Positions 34,828 through 44,139 of a DNA stretch of 64,000 nt are shown one piece after another. Below the pieces are notes generated by a model. That model saw nothing but the letters and a program-made list of their open reading frames with translations. It made no database searches and had not been told where the DNA came from. How positions within the stretch are numbered: position 1 is the first letter of the stretch; each line of letters starts with the position of its first letter. The stretch is from Microvirga sp. VF16 (GTDB taxonomy: Bacteria; Pseudomonadota; Alphaproteobacteria; Rhizobiales; Beijerinckiaceae), in NCBI RefSeq assembly GCF_016864375.1, contig NZ_CP069354.1:4546001-4610000 (forward strand), written 5' to 3'. Position numbers and translations under genes: made by a program.

Positions 34828-35529
34828 TCAATCCCTACAAAGCATCGCCCGGGCGATGGCGAAGATGCGCTCGGTGCCGATGAGATGCGCCGTGAAGCCC
34901 TTTGGGAAGAGCGGCTTGAAGGCGGCATCGCAGGCGTTGAGCCCGCCGGCATAAGCGCCGAGCGCTGGCATGACGCAGCGCTTGCCATCGGTGAGGAAGC
35001 AGCGCCGCCGCGTGGCGCGTCCACGCATCACCACCTTGCCGACCGGATGCAGGTGACCCGCGATCTCGGCCTGCTCTCCCGCCATGGGCTCATGGCGCAG
35101 GGTGAGCGATCCGAGCGCCATCTCCTCGATCACCTGACCGCCGATACTCTCCGGCAGGATACGGTCGTGGTTGCCCGTGACCCAGATCCACTCGCGCCCC
35201 TTCTGCACATCGGTCAGAGTGGTGCGCTCCTCAGTCCCGAGCCGATCCGGCCCGCCGATATCGTGAAAGCTGTCGCCGAGCGCGATGACGGTCTTCGGGT
35301 TGAAGCGGAACACCGCATCGGAAAGGGCGATCAGGGTCTCGCGGGTATCGTAGGGCGGCAGCATCATGCCACGCCGGGCGAAGGACGATCCCTTCTCGAA
35401 ATGGAGATCGGCCACAAGCAATGTGTCGTGCGCGGGCAGATACATCGCACCCGTCAGGTCGAGAAGCGCCAGCTGCCCGGAAAGCTCGATCTCGTGTGTT
35501 GTCTGTTTGTTCTTAACCAAAGCCGTCAC
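34828..35529 (-). CDS. pdeM: Ligase-associated DNA-damage phosphoesterase PdeM
   Basis: A 233-residue calcineurin-like phosphoesterase. Metal motifs: VADLHFEKG (DxH), ALGDSFHD (GD), VTGNHDR (GNHD) and AGHLHPVG (GHxH). This is the PdeM member of the ligase-associated repair set known in many bacteria. Its GTG start overlaps the stop of the helicase gene (GTGA), so the two are translated together. It should cleave nucleic acid or phosphodiester ends during repair; the precise substrate is not known to me. Confidence 0.88.
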   Translation of the reverse strand: MTALVKNKQTTHEIELSGQLALLDLTGAMYLPAHDTLLVADLHFEKGSSFARRGMMLPPYDTRETLIALSDAVFRFNPKTVIALGDSFHDIGGPDRLGTEERTTLTDVQKGREWIWVTGNHDRILPESIGGQVIEEMALGSLTLRHEPMAGEQAEIAGHLHPVGKVVMRGRATRRRCFLTDGKRCVMPALGAYAGGLNACDAAFKPLFPKGFTAHLIGTERIFAIARAMLCRD

Positions 35530-38147
35530 GCCAAAGCCTCGTCGAGAAGAGCCGCTTCCGCCTCGGCCAGAATCTCGTCCGCGTTGTCGCTATAGACGCG
35601 CTCGCGGCCGATCTCCAGCATGACGGACACGCTTAAGGGAGATACCCGGTCGAGCGGCTTGTGGATGATTCGCCCCCGGATGCGCTCTAGCATCACGCCG
35701 AGGCGCCTCACGTCGAGGAGTCCCGTTGCCGCATCCGCCCGGGCGGCCCGCAGGAGCACGTGGTCGGGCTCGTGCTTGCGCAGCACGTCATAGACGAGAT
35801 CGGTGGAGATCGTGACCTGCCGGCCGGTCTTCTTCTCTCCCGGGAAGCGACGCTCGATGAGCCCGGCGATCACGGCGCATTGGCGGAAGGTGCGCTTCAT
35901 CAGCGCTGATTCCGCGAGCCAATCCTCGAGATCGTCGCCGAGCATGTCCTCGGAGAAAAGGTCGTCCAGGAAGGTTGGATCGCGTGCAGCCCGCGCCGCT
36001 ATATCGCCCGTGCCATAGACGGCGATGCCGTAATCATTGGCGACAAATCCGAGAGGCTTCAGCTTCGCCCGCTCCAGGCGGCGGGTCAGCAGCATGCCGA
36101 GGGTCTGATGCGCGAGCCTGCCCTCGAAGGGAAAGCAGGTCATGTAAAAGCGGTTGCCGCGCGGAAAGGTTTCGACGAGCAAGTCACGCGGCCCCGGCAG
36201 AATCGAGCGGCGGCGCTGCTGCAGCAGCCATTCCGTCATCTGTTGCGGCAGGCGGTCCCATTCGAAGGGATCGGCGAGGATTGCGCGCACCCGCGCGGCA
36301 AGGAAGGTGGAAAGCGGAAACTTGCCGCCCTCGTAGGACGGGATCATCGGATCGGTGCCGGAGCCTGCGCGCGTGACCAGCACCTCGTCCTCGGAAATGC
36401 CTTCGAAGCGCAGCACCTCGCCGGCAAACAGAAACGTGTCGCCGGGCGTCAGTGTCTCGGCGAAATATTCCTCGATCTCACCAAGGATGCGTCCGCGCGG
36501 CAGCACGGTGCCGGGCCGCGAGCGCGCCGTCTTGCCGAGCCGCACCTTGATCATGGTGGATTCGACGATGGTGCCGACATTGAGCCGGTACTGCTGTGCG
36601 ATCCTCGCATCGCGCACGCGCCACAGATCGTCCTTGCCCTTCACGATCTTGGCAAAGCGTTCGTAGGCCCGAAGCGCATAGCCACCGGTGGCGACGAAGG
36701 CGACGCAGGCCTCGAAATCCTCGTAAGGAAGGTCGGCATAGGGTGCTGCAGAGCGCACCTCTTCATACAATTCATCGAGCTTGAACGGCTCGGCGCAGGC
36801 CATGCCGAGGATGTGCTGGCAGAGCACGTCGAGTGCGCCGATGCGCGCATCCGGCGTATCCTGCGCCGCCTCGTGCACCGCATCCAGTGCCGCGCGGCAC
36901 TCAAGAATTTCGAAGCGGTTCGCCGGAACGAGATAGGCCTCCGACGGTTCGTCCATGCGATGGTTCGAGCGGCCGATGCGCTGCATGATGCGCGACGCGC
37001 CTTTTGGTGCACCCACATTCACCACGAGATCCACATCGCCCCAGTCGATGCCGAGATCGAGCGTCGCGGTGCACACCACCGCCTTCAGTTTTCCCGCCGC
37101 CATGGCCTCTTCGACGCGGCGGCGCTGCGATACGTCGAGCGAGCCGTGATGGAGCGCGATGGCGAGGTTGTCGTCGTTGAGCTTCCAGAGTTCCTGAAAC
37201 GTGTATTCCGCCTGCAGCCGCGTGTTGACGAAAACAAGCGTGGTCTTGTGCGTGCGAATGAGATCGTAGATCGCCGGCATCGACAGAGAGGCCGTGTGGC
37301 CCGCCAGCGGCAGACGCTCGTCGATCTCCAGCATCTGGATATCGGGCTGCGCGCCGCCATGGACCACGACGAGATCGGCCATGGTTGTTTCCCCTCCCCC
37401 TTGCGGGGAAGGGTTAGGGGTGGGGGTGGTGCGGCCGGGTGGGACAGGCTCCGAGTCAGGCGCTGGCCTACCCTCTCCCCCACAAGGGGGGAGGGAATCT
37501 GCTGTCCGCCGCCCCACCAGATACCGTCTCAAATCATCCGGCTCGCGCACGGTCGCCGAGAGCCCTACCGCCGTCGCCTGCGGGGCGATGGACAGAAGCC
37601 TTGCCAATCCAAGCGACAGCAGATCACCGCGCTTCGAGGTGACGAGGGAATGCAGCTCGTCCAGCACCACGCGCCGCAGGTCCTTGAAGAACTCCCGCGC
37701 CTCCGCATGGGCGAGAAGCAGCGCCAGCTGCTCCGGCGTGGTGAGAAGAATGTCGGGCGGCCGCTCGATCTGCCGGGCGCGCTTGTGCGAGGGCGTGTCG
37801 CCGGTGCGCGTCTCGATGCGCACGGGAAGCGCCATCTCCTGCACCGGCGTCTCAAGATTGCGGGCGATATCGGTGGCAAGGGCTTTGAGCGGCGAGATGT
37901 AGAGGGTGTGAATCCCCCGCCCGTCCTTGGCTGTGCCCCGGCTCGGCCCCCTCTCCGCCAGTTCCACCAGGCTCGGCAGGAAGCCGGCAAGCGTCTTGCC
38001 TGCACCCGTCGGCGCCACGAGCAGCACCGAGCGACCCTGCCGCGCCTTGGCGAGGAGTTCGAGCTGGTGCTCCCGCGGCTCCCAGCCACGGCGCTTGAAC
38101 CAGTCATGGAAGGCTTCGGGGAGAAGGGAGGCGGAGGCTTGCAACAT
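35526..38147 (-). CDS. Ligase-associated Lhr-like DEXH helicase, with in-frame repeat insertion
   Basis: An 873-residue superfamily 2 helicase. Walker A APTGAGKT is at 45-52, DELH at 163-166, SAT at 197-199, and helicase C motifs such as VCTATLDLGIDWG and QRIGRSNHR follow. The C-terminal half is the Lhr-specific extension. It forms a GTGA-coupled pair with PdeM. Residues about 216-255 (PPCGGEGRP...TPTPNPSPQGGG) are a translated family C palindromic repeat placed between the first RecA-like motor and a conserved DLVVVHGGA stretch. The frame is preserved, so the product is probably made with a Pro/Gly-rich loop. Confidence 0.88.
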   Translation of the reverse strand: MLQASASLLPEAFHDWFKRRGWEPREHQLELLAKARQGRSVLLVAPTGAGKTLAGFLPSLVELAERGPSRGTAKDGRGIHTLYISPLKALATDIARNLETPVQEMALPVRIETRTGDTPSHKRARQIERPPDILLTTPEQLALLLAHAEAREFFKDLRRVVLDELHSLVTSKRGDLLSLGLARLLSIAPQATAVGLSATVREPDDLRRYLVGRRTADSLPPCGGEGRPAPDSEPVPPGRTTPTPNPSPQGGGETTMADLVVVHGGAQPDIQMLEIDERLPLAGHTASLSMPAIYDLIRTHKTTLVFVNTRLQAEYTFQELWKLNDDNLAIALHHGSLDVSQRRRVEEAMAAGKLKAVVCTATLDLGIDWGDVDLVVNVGAPKGASRIMQRIGRSNHRMDEPSEAYLVPANRFEILECRAALDAVHEAAQDTPDARIGALDVLCQHILGMACAEPFKLDELYEEVRSAAPYADLPYEDFEACVAFVATGGYALRAYERFAKIVKGKDDLWRVRDARIAQQYRLNVGTIVESTMIKVRLGKTARSRPGTVLPRGRILGEIEEYFAETLTPGDTFLFAGEVLRFEGISEDEVLVTRAGSGTDPMIPSYEGGKFPLSTFLAARVRAILADPFEWDRLPQQMTEWLLQQRRRSILPGPRDLLVETFPRGNRFYMTCFPFEGRLAHQTLGMLLTRRLERAKLKPLGFVANDYGIAVYGTGDIAARAARDPTFLDDLFSEDMLGDDLEDWLAESALMKRTFRQCAVIAGLIERRFPGEKKTGRQVTISTDLVYDVLRKHEPDHVLLRAARADAATGLLDVRRLGVMLERIRGRIIHKPLDRVSPLSVSVMLEIGRERVYSDNADEILAEAEAALLDEALA
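37389..37498. repeat. Family C palindromic repeat inserted in the helicase coding sequence
   Basis: About 110 bp starting CCCCTCCCCCTTGCGGGG and ending CTCTCCCCCACAAGGGGG. It is like the nested copy at 22989-23098 and the copy in the ligase gene. The helicase frame stays open through it. Boundaries are approximate. Confidence 0.78.
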
Positions 38148-38241
38148 GTATCCTCAACATAAGGGCCGCCGGTACTTTCGCCAGAGACTTCCTTGACGCC
38201 CGATACAGCATTACGTCTACTGGGGTGCCGGAGGGACAGCC

Positions 38242-38724
38242 ATGGGCGACGGACTTCGCGCGGCCGGGCACAATGAACTGGAAGAGATCGGCAGGCTCTA
38301 CCATGCGGTCTGGCAGGAGACCCAGGCTCCGCTGCAGCCACCGAGCGTGGCAGCCTTTCGCGACGAAACCTTCTTCATCGAGCGGGTGAGGAACTTTCCC
38401 GTCCAGCCATTGGCCGCCTATTCCGAAGACCGGCTTCTGGGCTTCGCCGCCTGGGCGGGAAACACGCTCGGCCAACTCTACATCGCTCCGGCCGGGCGAA
38501 AGCTTGGCCTCGGCCGTGCCCTGCTTCAGGCGAGCGAACATGCGATCTGGGCAAGCGGCTTCGACCGGGCTCGTCTCCTTTGCCTCGTCGGCAATCACGA
38601 TGCCCGCGCCTTCTATGAACGCTGCGGCTGGCGCCATGCTGCTGACATCGTCGAAGCTGCGGAGACCTGGAGCGGGCCCGTTTCGGTCGCATGCTGGGAG
38701 ATGGTGAAGGAGCTTAAGGTGTGA
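38242..38724 (+). CDS. GNAT-family N-acetyltransferase
   Basis: A 160-residue acetyltransferase. GGAGGG stands six bases before ATG 38242. The acetyl-CoA loop is in LYIAPAGRKLGLGRALLQASE (key residues R/GLGRAL), and LVGNHDARAFYERCGWRHA is the typical C-terminal GNAT segment. The acceptor substrate is unknown. It is divergent from the Lhr-like helicase, separated by 94 bp, with no clear link to it. Confidence 0.85.
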   Translation: MGDGLRAAGHNELEEIGRLYHAVWQETQAPLQPPSVAAFRDETFFIERVRNFPVQPLAAYSEDRLLGFAAWAGNTLGQLYIAPAGRKLGLGRALLQASEHAIWASGFDRARLLCLVGNHDARAFYERCGWRHAADIVEAAETWSGPVSVACWEMVKELKV

Positions 38725-38811
38725 GTGCCGGGGCCTAAACCCCTTGCCATCTCCCTCAAGATCATTTCAGTTCGGCTTAACGCCAACAACGAGAATGAAA
38801 AGGCCAACGCC

Positions 38812-39633
38812 ATGCCCGACGATTTCCAATTCCAGAATGCCATCGCGGTTGTCACCGGAGGCACGCAAGGATTAGGCGAGGCCATCGCCCGCACCTTCGC
38901 CGAGCGCGGTGCCAAGGGCCTCGTGATCTGCGGGCGCAACGCGGAACGCGGACATGCGGTGGCGCGCGAGATTTCCGAACAGGGCTGCCACACGGAATTC
39001 GTCCAGGCCGATCTCGAAAGCGTCGAGGAGGCGCGCCAGGTGACCGCGCGGGCGGACAACGTGTTCGGGCGCATCGACGCGCTGGTGAACGCCGCCGGTA
39101 TCACCGATCGCGGCACGATCTTCGACACCAGCCCGGAGCTGTTCGACCGCATGTTCGCGGTCAACGTCCGCGCCCCGTTCTTCCTGATGCAGGAAGCCGC
39201 CAAGATCATGCGGCGCGAGAAGATTCAAGGCGCGATGGTCAACATCCTGTCCATGTCGGCCCATGGCGGCCAGCCCTTCATCACCGCCTATAGCGGTTCG
39301 AAAGGCGCGCTCGCGACGCTGACCAAAAACGCCGCCTTCAGCCTCATGCCCTGGCGTATCCGCGTGAACGCGCTCAACATCGGCTGGATGAACACGCCGG
39401 GCGAGGACCGGATCATGAAGACCTACCACGCGGCCCAGGACGGCTGGCTCGAAAACGCCGTAAAGAATCAGCCCTTCGGCCGCCTGTTGGAGCCGCGCGA
39501 AGTGGCCCGTGCCGTCGCGTTCCTGTGCAGTTCGGAATCCGGCATGATGACCGGCTCTGTGATCGATTTCGATCAATCGGTGGCGGGCTGCTACGAGAGC
39601 GCGCCGCACCCCTCGACGCCGTCTCAGTACTAA
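38812..39633 (+). CDS. Short-chain dehydrogenase/reductase
   Basis: A 273-residue classical SDR from ATG 38812, with AAAAGG about nine bases before it. The Rossmann motif is VTGGTQGLGEAIA (TGxxxGxG), NAAG is in DALVNAAGITD, and the catalytic Ser-Tyr-Lys appears as SMSAHGG followed by YSGSKGA. The C-terminal VIDFDQSVAGCYE resembles sugar or polyol dehydrogenases of this group. Cofactor and substrate cannot be read with confidence. Confidence 0.88.
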   Translation: MPDDFQFQNAIAVVTGGTQGLGEAIARTFAERGAKGLVICGRNAERGHAVAREISEQGCHTEFVQADLESVEEARQVTARADNVFGRIDALVNAAGITDRGTIFDTSPELFDRMFAVNVRAPFFLMQEAAKIMRREKIQGAMVNILSMSAHGGQPFITAYSGSKGALATLTKNAAFSLMPWRIRVNALNIGWMNTPGEDRIMKTYHAAQDGWLENAVKNQPFGRLLEPREVARAVAFLCSSESGMMTGSVIDFDQSVAGCYESAPHPSTPSQY

Positions 39634-40563
39634 TCAGCGCTGCAGCACCACGAGAAGCCCGGGAACCGGTACACCGCGATCCTCCCGGGTCGAGACGCGC
39701 TCGACGATCACCGTCGCAAAGCCGGTGTCGTCCGCGAGCCTGCGCAGATAGAGCTCACTATGGGCGTAACGCGCATCCTCGCCGAGGACGAAACCCTCGC
39801 CCTCGTGAGCCTGGACGGTAAAGGCGAAGAGTCCTTCGCGCTTCAATACCCGATGCGCCTCGCGGAAGGCCGCATCGAGCGCCGCCATGTAGACGAACAC
39901 GTCGGCCGCCACCACGAGATCGGCCTCGCTCGTCCGGCGTCCGCTCAAGAACGCACCGAGTTCGCCTTCGTGAAGGGCATTGTAGAGCTTCGTTTTCTCC
40001 GCCTTCTCCAGCATGCGCGGGGAGAGGTCGACACCTTCGATGGTGTCACAGCATCCTGCGAGTTCCTGCGCCATCAGCCCGGTGCCGCAGCCGAGATCAA
40101 GCGTCAGCCCGAAGCGATAATCCCGGATCCGCTTGGAACAGGCGCGCCGCAGCGCATCGGCGATCAACTCCGGACCGCGATAGGCGAGGCTCTTGGTCAG
40201 ATGCCGGTCGAATTTCGGCGCGTAATCGTCGAACAGCGCTCGCACATAGCCGTCGGTAATCGCCTCGTCGGGCGCGAGCGCACCGAGCTTCGCAAGATCG
40301 AGGCGCACGCCCAGCGCGTCCCCGGGCTCGAGCGCGAGGGCCTGACGGAGCGCGTTCACCGCCTCATCCCGCAACCCCAGTTCGGCCGCCGAGCGCCCCA
40401 GCATGGCCTGAGCAGGCGCGAAATCCGGAGCAAGCTCGATCACCTGCCGCGCCAGATCGGCGGCAGCCTCGAAATCGCCCTCGTCGAAGGCGGCGCGGGC
40501 ATATTCATAGCGGCGATCGGCGCGAAAATCGCCGGTGGATCGAACGGTCGTGGTCGGAGACAT
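39634..40563 (-). CDS. TPR-containing SAM-dependent methyltransferase
   Basis: A 309-residue protein from ATG 40563 (MSPTTTVRSTGD). The first 90 residues contain tetratricopeptide-like repeats (YEYARAAFDEGDFEAAADLA and AVNALRQALALEPGD). A class I methyltransferase domain follows with TLDLGCGTGLMAQELA (SAM-binding loop), IEGVDLSPRMLEKA and VVAADVFVYM. This fusion is common in Rhizobiales. It is convergent with the SDR gene, the stop codons touching, and divergent from the exonuclease gene. The substrate is unknown. Confidence 0.85.
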   Translation of the reverse strand: MSPTTTVRSTGDFRADRRYEYARAAFDEGDFEAAADLARQVIELAPDFAPAQAMLGRSAAELGLRDEAVNALRQALALEPGDALGVRLDLAKLGALAPDEAITDGYVRALFDDYAPKFDRHLTKSLAYRGPELIADALRRACSKRIRDYRFGLTLDLGCGTGLMAQELAGCCDTIEGVDLSPRMLEKAEKTKLYNALHEGELGAFLSGRRTSEADLVVAADVFVYMAALDAAFREAHRVLKREGLFAFTVQAHEGEGFVLGEDARYAHSELYLRRLADDTGFATVIVERVSTREDRGVPVPGLLVVLQR

Positions 40564-40639
40564 GGCTGTGGCATGAGGGAGAGACGGAACAGTGTCAATG
40601 CGACTCGGATTACCCATCCGGCAATCCTATATCGATCCC

Positions 40640-41689
40640 ATGGCGCTGCGTTCCACCGACATCCTCACCCAGACCCCGCAAGGGCTCTATTGTCCCCTCG
40701 GCGACTTCCACATCGATCCGGTTCGGCCCGTGAAACGGGCACTGATCACCCATGGCCATTCGGATCACGCCCGATCGGGCCACCGTTCGGTCCTGGCGAC
40801 GCGGGAGACCCTGCTCATCATGGCGGTGCGCTACGGCGCGGATTTCGCAGGCTCCACGCAGGAGGCTCCCCTGGGCGAGAGTCAGCGGATCGGCGAGGTG
40901 GATGTGCGCTTCACGCCCGCCGGCCACGTGCTGGGCTCGGCGCAGATTACCATCGAGGCCGGCGGCACCCGCGTCGTCGTTTCGGGCGATTACAAGCGCG
41001 CGGAGGACCCGACCTGCCTTCCTTATGAGGTCGTGCCCTGCGACGTCTTCATCACGGAGGCGACCTTCGGCCTGCCGGTCTTCCGCCATCCGGACACGCG
41101 CTTTGAGGTGCGCAAGCTCCTCGATTCTGTCGAACTGTTTCCCGAGCGCGCCCATATCGTCGGAGCCTATGCGCTCGGCAAGGCGCAGCGCGTCATGGCG
41201 CTGCTGCGCGAGGAGGGCTACGACAAGCCGATCTACCTCCACGGCGCCATGGAACGCCTGACCGAGCTCTACAAGTCGGAAGGCATCCCCTTGGGCGACA
41301 CGCCGAAGGTCGCGGCCGCCGAGCGCTCGAAGCTCGCCGGCGCCATCGTGATCTGCCCGCCCTCCTCGATCCAGGACCTGTGGTCCCGCCGCTTTCCCGA
41401 TCCGGTCACCTGCTTCGCCTCCGGCTGGATGCGGGTGCGGGCGCGGGCCCGGCAGAAGGGCGTCGAACTGCCCCTCGTGATCTCCGACCATTCCGATTGG
41501 GACGACCTCTGTCGCACGATCCAGGAGACCGGCGCCGGCGAGGTCTGGGTCACCCATGGCCAGGAGGACGCGCTGGTCCATTGGTGCACCACCCATGGCA
41601 TCAGGGCGCGACCTCTGCACATGCTAGGCTACGGCGACGAGGAGGCGGAGGAACCGCAAGCCACCGCGGCCGAGGGGAGCGCCGCATGA
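40640..41689 (+). CDS. Ligase-associated metallo-beta-lactamase-fold DNA exonuclease
   Basis: About 349 residues from ATG 40640; GTG 40592 or ATG 40598 would add up to 16 residues. LYCPLGDFHIDPVRPVKRALITHGHSDHAR, with the zinc motif HGHSDH, and TPAGHVLGSAQI, VVSGDYKR and HSDWDDL define the Snm1/beta-CASP-type exonuclease of the ligase-associated repair set. It overlaps the DNA ligase start by ATGA (41686-41689), so the pair is co-translated. It probably trims DNA ends before ligation. Confidence 0.87.
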   Translation: MALRSTDILTQTPQGLYCPLGDFHIDPVRPVKRALITHGHSDHARSGHRSVLATRETLLIMAVRYGADFAGSTQEAPLGESQRIGEVDVRFTPAGHVLGSAQITIEAGGTRVVVSGDYKRAEDPTCLPYEVVPCDVFITEATFGLPVFRHPDTRFEVRKLLDSVELFPERAHIVGAYALGKAQRVMALLREEGYDKPIYLHGAMERLTELYKSEGIPLGDTPKVAAAERSKLAGAIVICPPSSIQDLWSRRFPDPVTCFASGWMRVRARARQKGVELPLVISDHSDWDDLCRTIQETGAGEVWVTHGQEDALVHWCTTHGIRARPLHMLGYGDEEAEEPQATAAEGSAA

Positions 41690-43566
41690 ACCGCTTCGCC
41701 GCCCTCCTCGACCGTCTCGGCTACGAGCCGCGCCGCAACGCGAAGCTGCGGCTGCTGACCGACTATTTCCGCCATACCCCGGACCCGGACCGCGGCTACG
41801 CGCTGGCCGCCATGACCGGAGCGCTCATGTTCAAGGAGGCCAAGCCTGGTCTGATCCGCGGGCTTGTCGAGGAGCGGACCGATCCGGAGCTGTTCCGGGT
41901 GTCCTATCACTATGTGGGCGATCTGGCCGAGACCGTGGCGTTGATCTGGCCGTCCCCGGGGCATGAGAGTGTGGCGCTTCCCTCCCCCTTGCGGGGAGGG
42001 GCAGGGGTGGGGGTCGAAAAGCCAGAACGGGATGCGGACAGTATCTTCGCAACCGGTCCTGCCAGTGCCTCTCAAAGCGGCCGCTTACCCGGTCCAACCA
42101 CCCCCACCTCCAACTCCTCCCCGCAAGGGAGAGGAGAGATCGGGCCCGGCCACAACAACCCGCCGCCCCATGTCCCGACCCTCACCGAGGTCATCGAGAC
42201 GCTCGCCACCACGGGCAAGAGCGACCTGCCCGCGCGGGTTGCTGCGTGGATGGACGCGCTGGATGAAACCGGACGCTGGGCGCTGATCAAGCTCATCACG
42301 CGTGAGCTGCGGGTCGGTGTCTCAGCGCGGCTTGCCAAGACGGCAGTCGCCCAGCTTGGGCAGGTCGAACCCGACGAGGTCGAGCTGATCTGGCATGGGC
42401 TGGAGGCTCCTTACGAGGATCTTTTCGCCTGGGTCGAAGGCAAGGGGCCGAAGCCCGAGACCAGCAATCCCGCGCCCTTTCGCCCGCCGATGCTCTCGCA
42501 CCCGCTGGAGGACGAGGATTTTGGCAAGCTCGATGCCGACGAGTTCCTGGCGGAATGGAAATGGGACGGCATCCGCCTCCAGGCGGCTTCCGGCCACGGC
42601 AGCGACGGGCGTCCGGTGCGGCGGATCTATTCCCGCACCGGCGAGGACGTGTCCCGCGCCTTTCCCGATCTGGTCGAAGCGTTGAACTTCGAAGGCGCCA
42701 TCGACGGCGAGTTGCTGATCGTCCGCGAGGGCCGGGTTCAGAGCTTCAACGTGCTGCAGCAGCGCCTGAACCGGAAAGCCGTGACCCCGAAACTCATCGC
42801 CGAGTTTCCGGCGCATTTGCGGGTCTACGACATCCTGTTCGAGGGCGAGGAGGATTTGCGTCCCCTCCCCTTCGCCGAGCGGCGTAAACGCCTCGAAGCT
42901 CTCGTCGCCCGCATCGACGATCCGCGCATCGACCTCTCGCCCATGGTGCCGTTCTCAAGCTGGGAGGACCTCGCCGCCGCCCGCTCCGACCCGGCCTCCG
43001 TCGGCGCCGGTCCCGATGCGGATGCCATCGAGGGATGCATGATCAAGCGGGCAAACAGCCCCTATCTCCCTGGCCGCCCCAAGGGTTACTGGTACAAGTG
43101 GAAGCGTGACCCTTATCTCGTCGACGCCGTGATGATGTACGGCCAGCGCGGCCACGGAAAACGTTCGTCCTTCTATTCCGACTACACCTTCGGCGTCTGG
43201 CGCGACGGCCCCGGCGGCGAGGAACTGGTGCCGGTCGGCAAGGCCTATCACGGCTTTACCGACGAGGAGCTCTTGAGGCTCGACCGCTATGTCCGCAATC
43301 ACACGGTCAACCGCTTCGGCCCGGTTCGGGAGGTGGAATACGGCAAGGATCGGGGCCTCGTGCTGGAGGTGGCCTTCGAGGGGCTGCAGCGCTCGACCCG
43401 GCACAAATCCGGGGTCGCCATGCGTTTCCCCCGTATCAACCGCATCCGCTGGGACAAGCCAGCGGCCGAGGCCGACCGGATCGAGACCCTGGAGAAGATC
43501 CTGGAACGGGGCGAAAAGGAGGTCTATCCGCTGCAGGACAAGGAAGCGAAGAGGCAGAAGGGATGA
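41686..43566 (+). CDS. ATP-dependent DNA ligase of the ligase-associated repair set, with in-frame repeat insertion
   Basis: A 626-residue ligase. The N-terminal DNA-binding domain is split by residues about 97-152 (LPSPLRGGAGVGV...TTPTSNSSPQGRGE), which are a translated family C repeat. The adenylation domain has the nucleophile Lys in AEWKWDGIRLQ (about K292), then RTGEDVSRAFPDL, GAIDGELLI and EGCMIKR, and the OB domain follows with WYKWKRDPYLVDAVMMYG. Relatives are roughly 530-580 residues from memory, so the surplus matches the insertion. It is coupled to the exonuclease upstream and YjbQ downstream by ATGA overlaps. Confidence 0.88.
   Translation: MNRFAALLDRLGYEPRRNAKLRLLTDYFRHTPDPDRGYALAAMTGALMFKEAKPGLIRGLVEERTDPELFRVSYHYVGDLAETVALIWPSPGHESVALPSPLRGGAGVGVEKPERDADSIFATGPASASQSGRLPGPTTPTSNSSPQGRGEIGPGHNNPPPHVPTLTEVIETLATTGKSDLPARVAAWMDALDETGRWALIKLITRELRVGVSARLAKTAVAQLGQVEPDEVELIWHGLEAPYEDLFAWVEGKGPKPETSNPAPFRPPMLSHPLEDEDFGKLDADEFLAEWKWDGIRLQAASGHGSDGRPVRRIYSRTGEDVSRAFPDLVEALNFEGAIDGELLIVREGRVQSFNVLQQRLNRKAVTPKLIAEFPAHLRVYDILFEGEEDLRPLPFAERRKRLEALVARIDDPRIDLSPMVPFSSWEDLAAARSDPASVGAGPDADAIEGCMIKRANSPYLPGRPKGYWYKWKRDPYLVDAVMMYGQRGHGKRSSFYSDYTFGVWRDGPGGEELVPVGKAYHGFTDEELLRLDRYVRNHTVNRFGPVREVEYGKDRGLVLEVAFEGLQRSTRHKSGVAMRFPRINRIRWDKPAAEADRIETLEKILERGEKEVYPLQDKEAKRQKG
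41977..42138. repeat. Family C palindromic repeat inserted in the DNA ligase coding sequence
   Basis: About 160 bp with CCTCCCCCTTGCGGGGAGGGGCAGGGG-type left arm and CCACCCCCACCTCCAACTCC...CCGCAAGGGAGAGGAG right arm. It is longer in the centre than the copy in the helicase. The reading frame is maintained. End points are estimated from the arms. Confidence 0.75.
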
Positions 43567-44012
43567 GGATCGACACTCTCTCTGCAGGCGACGTGACACA
43601 GCAGGCCAGCGGCCAGCTCCGCGTCGAGACGCTGGGCCAAGGCTTGACCGAGGTCACCGATGCGGTGGCGCATTGGGTCTCCGGCACCGGCATCCGGCAT
43701 GGCCTGCTGACCGTCTTCTGTCGCCACACCTCGGCCTCGCTCCTGATCCAGGAGAATGCCGATCCGGATGTTAGACGGGACCTGCTCACCGCCTTCGATC
43801 GCCTGGCGCCCCGGAATGCGAGCTATGTCCACTCGGCAGAAGGCCCCGACGACATGCCGGCTCATATCCGAACGGTACTTTCCGGTGTGTCCTTGAGCAT
43901 TCCGGTGGTCGAGGGCCGGATGGGCTTGGGAACCTGGCAGGGGATTTACCTTGCTGAGCACCGGGACAGGCCTCATCGGCGGGACCTTATTTTTCACCTG
44001 ATCGGGGCGTAA
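43563..44012 (+). CDS. YjbQ-family protein (secondary thiamine-phosphate synthase)
   Basis: A 149-residue protein of the UPF0047/YjbQ family. LTVFCRHTSASLLIQENADPDVRRDL contains the conserved CRHTSASL and ENADPDV, and SLSIPVVEGRMGLGTWQGIYLAEHRD the C-terminal motif. The family shows weak thiamine-phosphate synthase activity, but its main role is unclear. It overlaps the ligase stop by ATGA, making it the third gene of that operon. Confidence 0.88.
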   Translation: MRIDTLSAGDVTQQASGQLRVETLGQGLTEVTDAVAHWVSGTGIRHGLLTVFCRHTSASLLIQENADPDVRRDLLTAFDRLAPRNASYVHSAEGPDDMPAHIRTVLSGVSLSIPVVEGRMGLGTWQGIYLAEHRDRPHRRDLIFHLIGA

Positions 44013-44139
44013 TCCACATGATGGGATGTGACGCCTCCGTACTTTCCCCTAGAATAGCCAAGGTCTTCGATTGCCGCCTTGCTATTTCATCGGGGATGCG
44101 GCTAAGGCTCAAGCAAGCGTCTCGTGGGAGAAGGCACAC

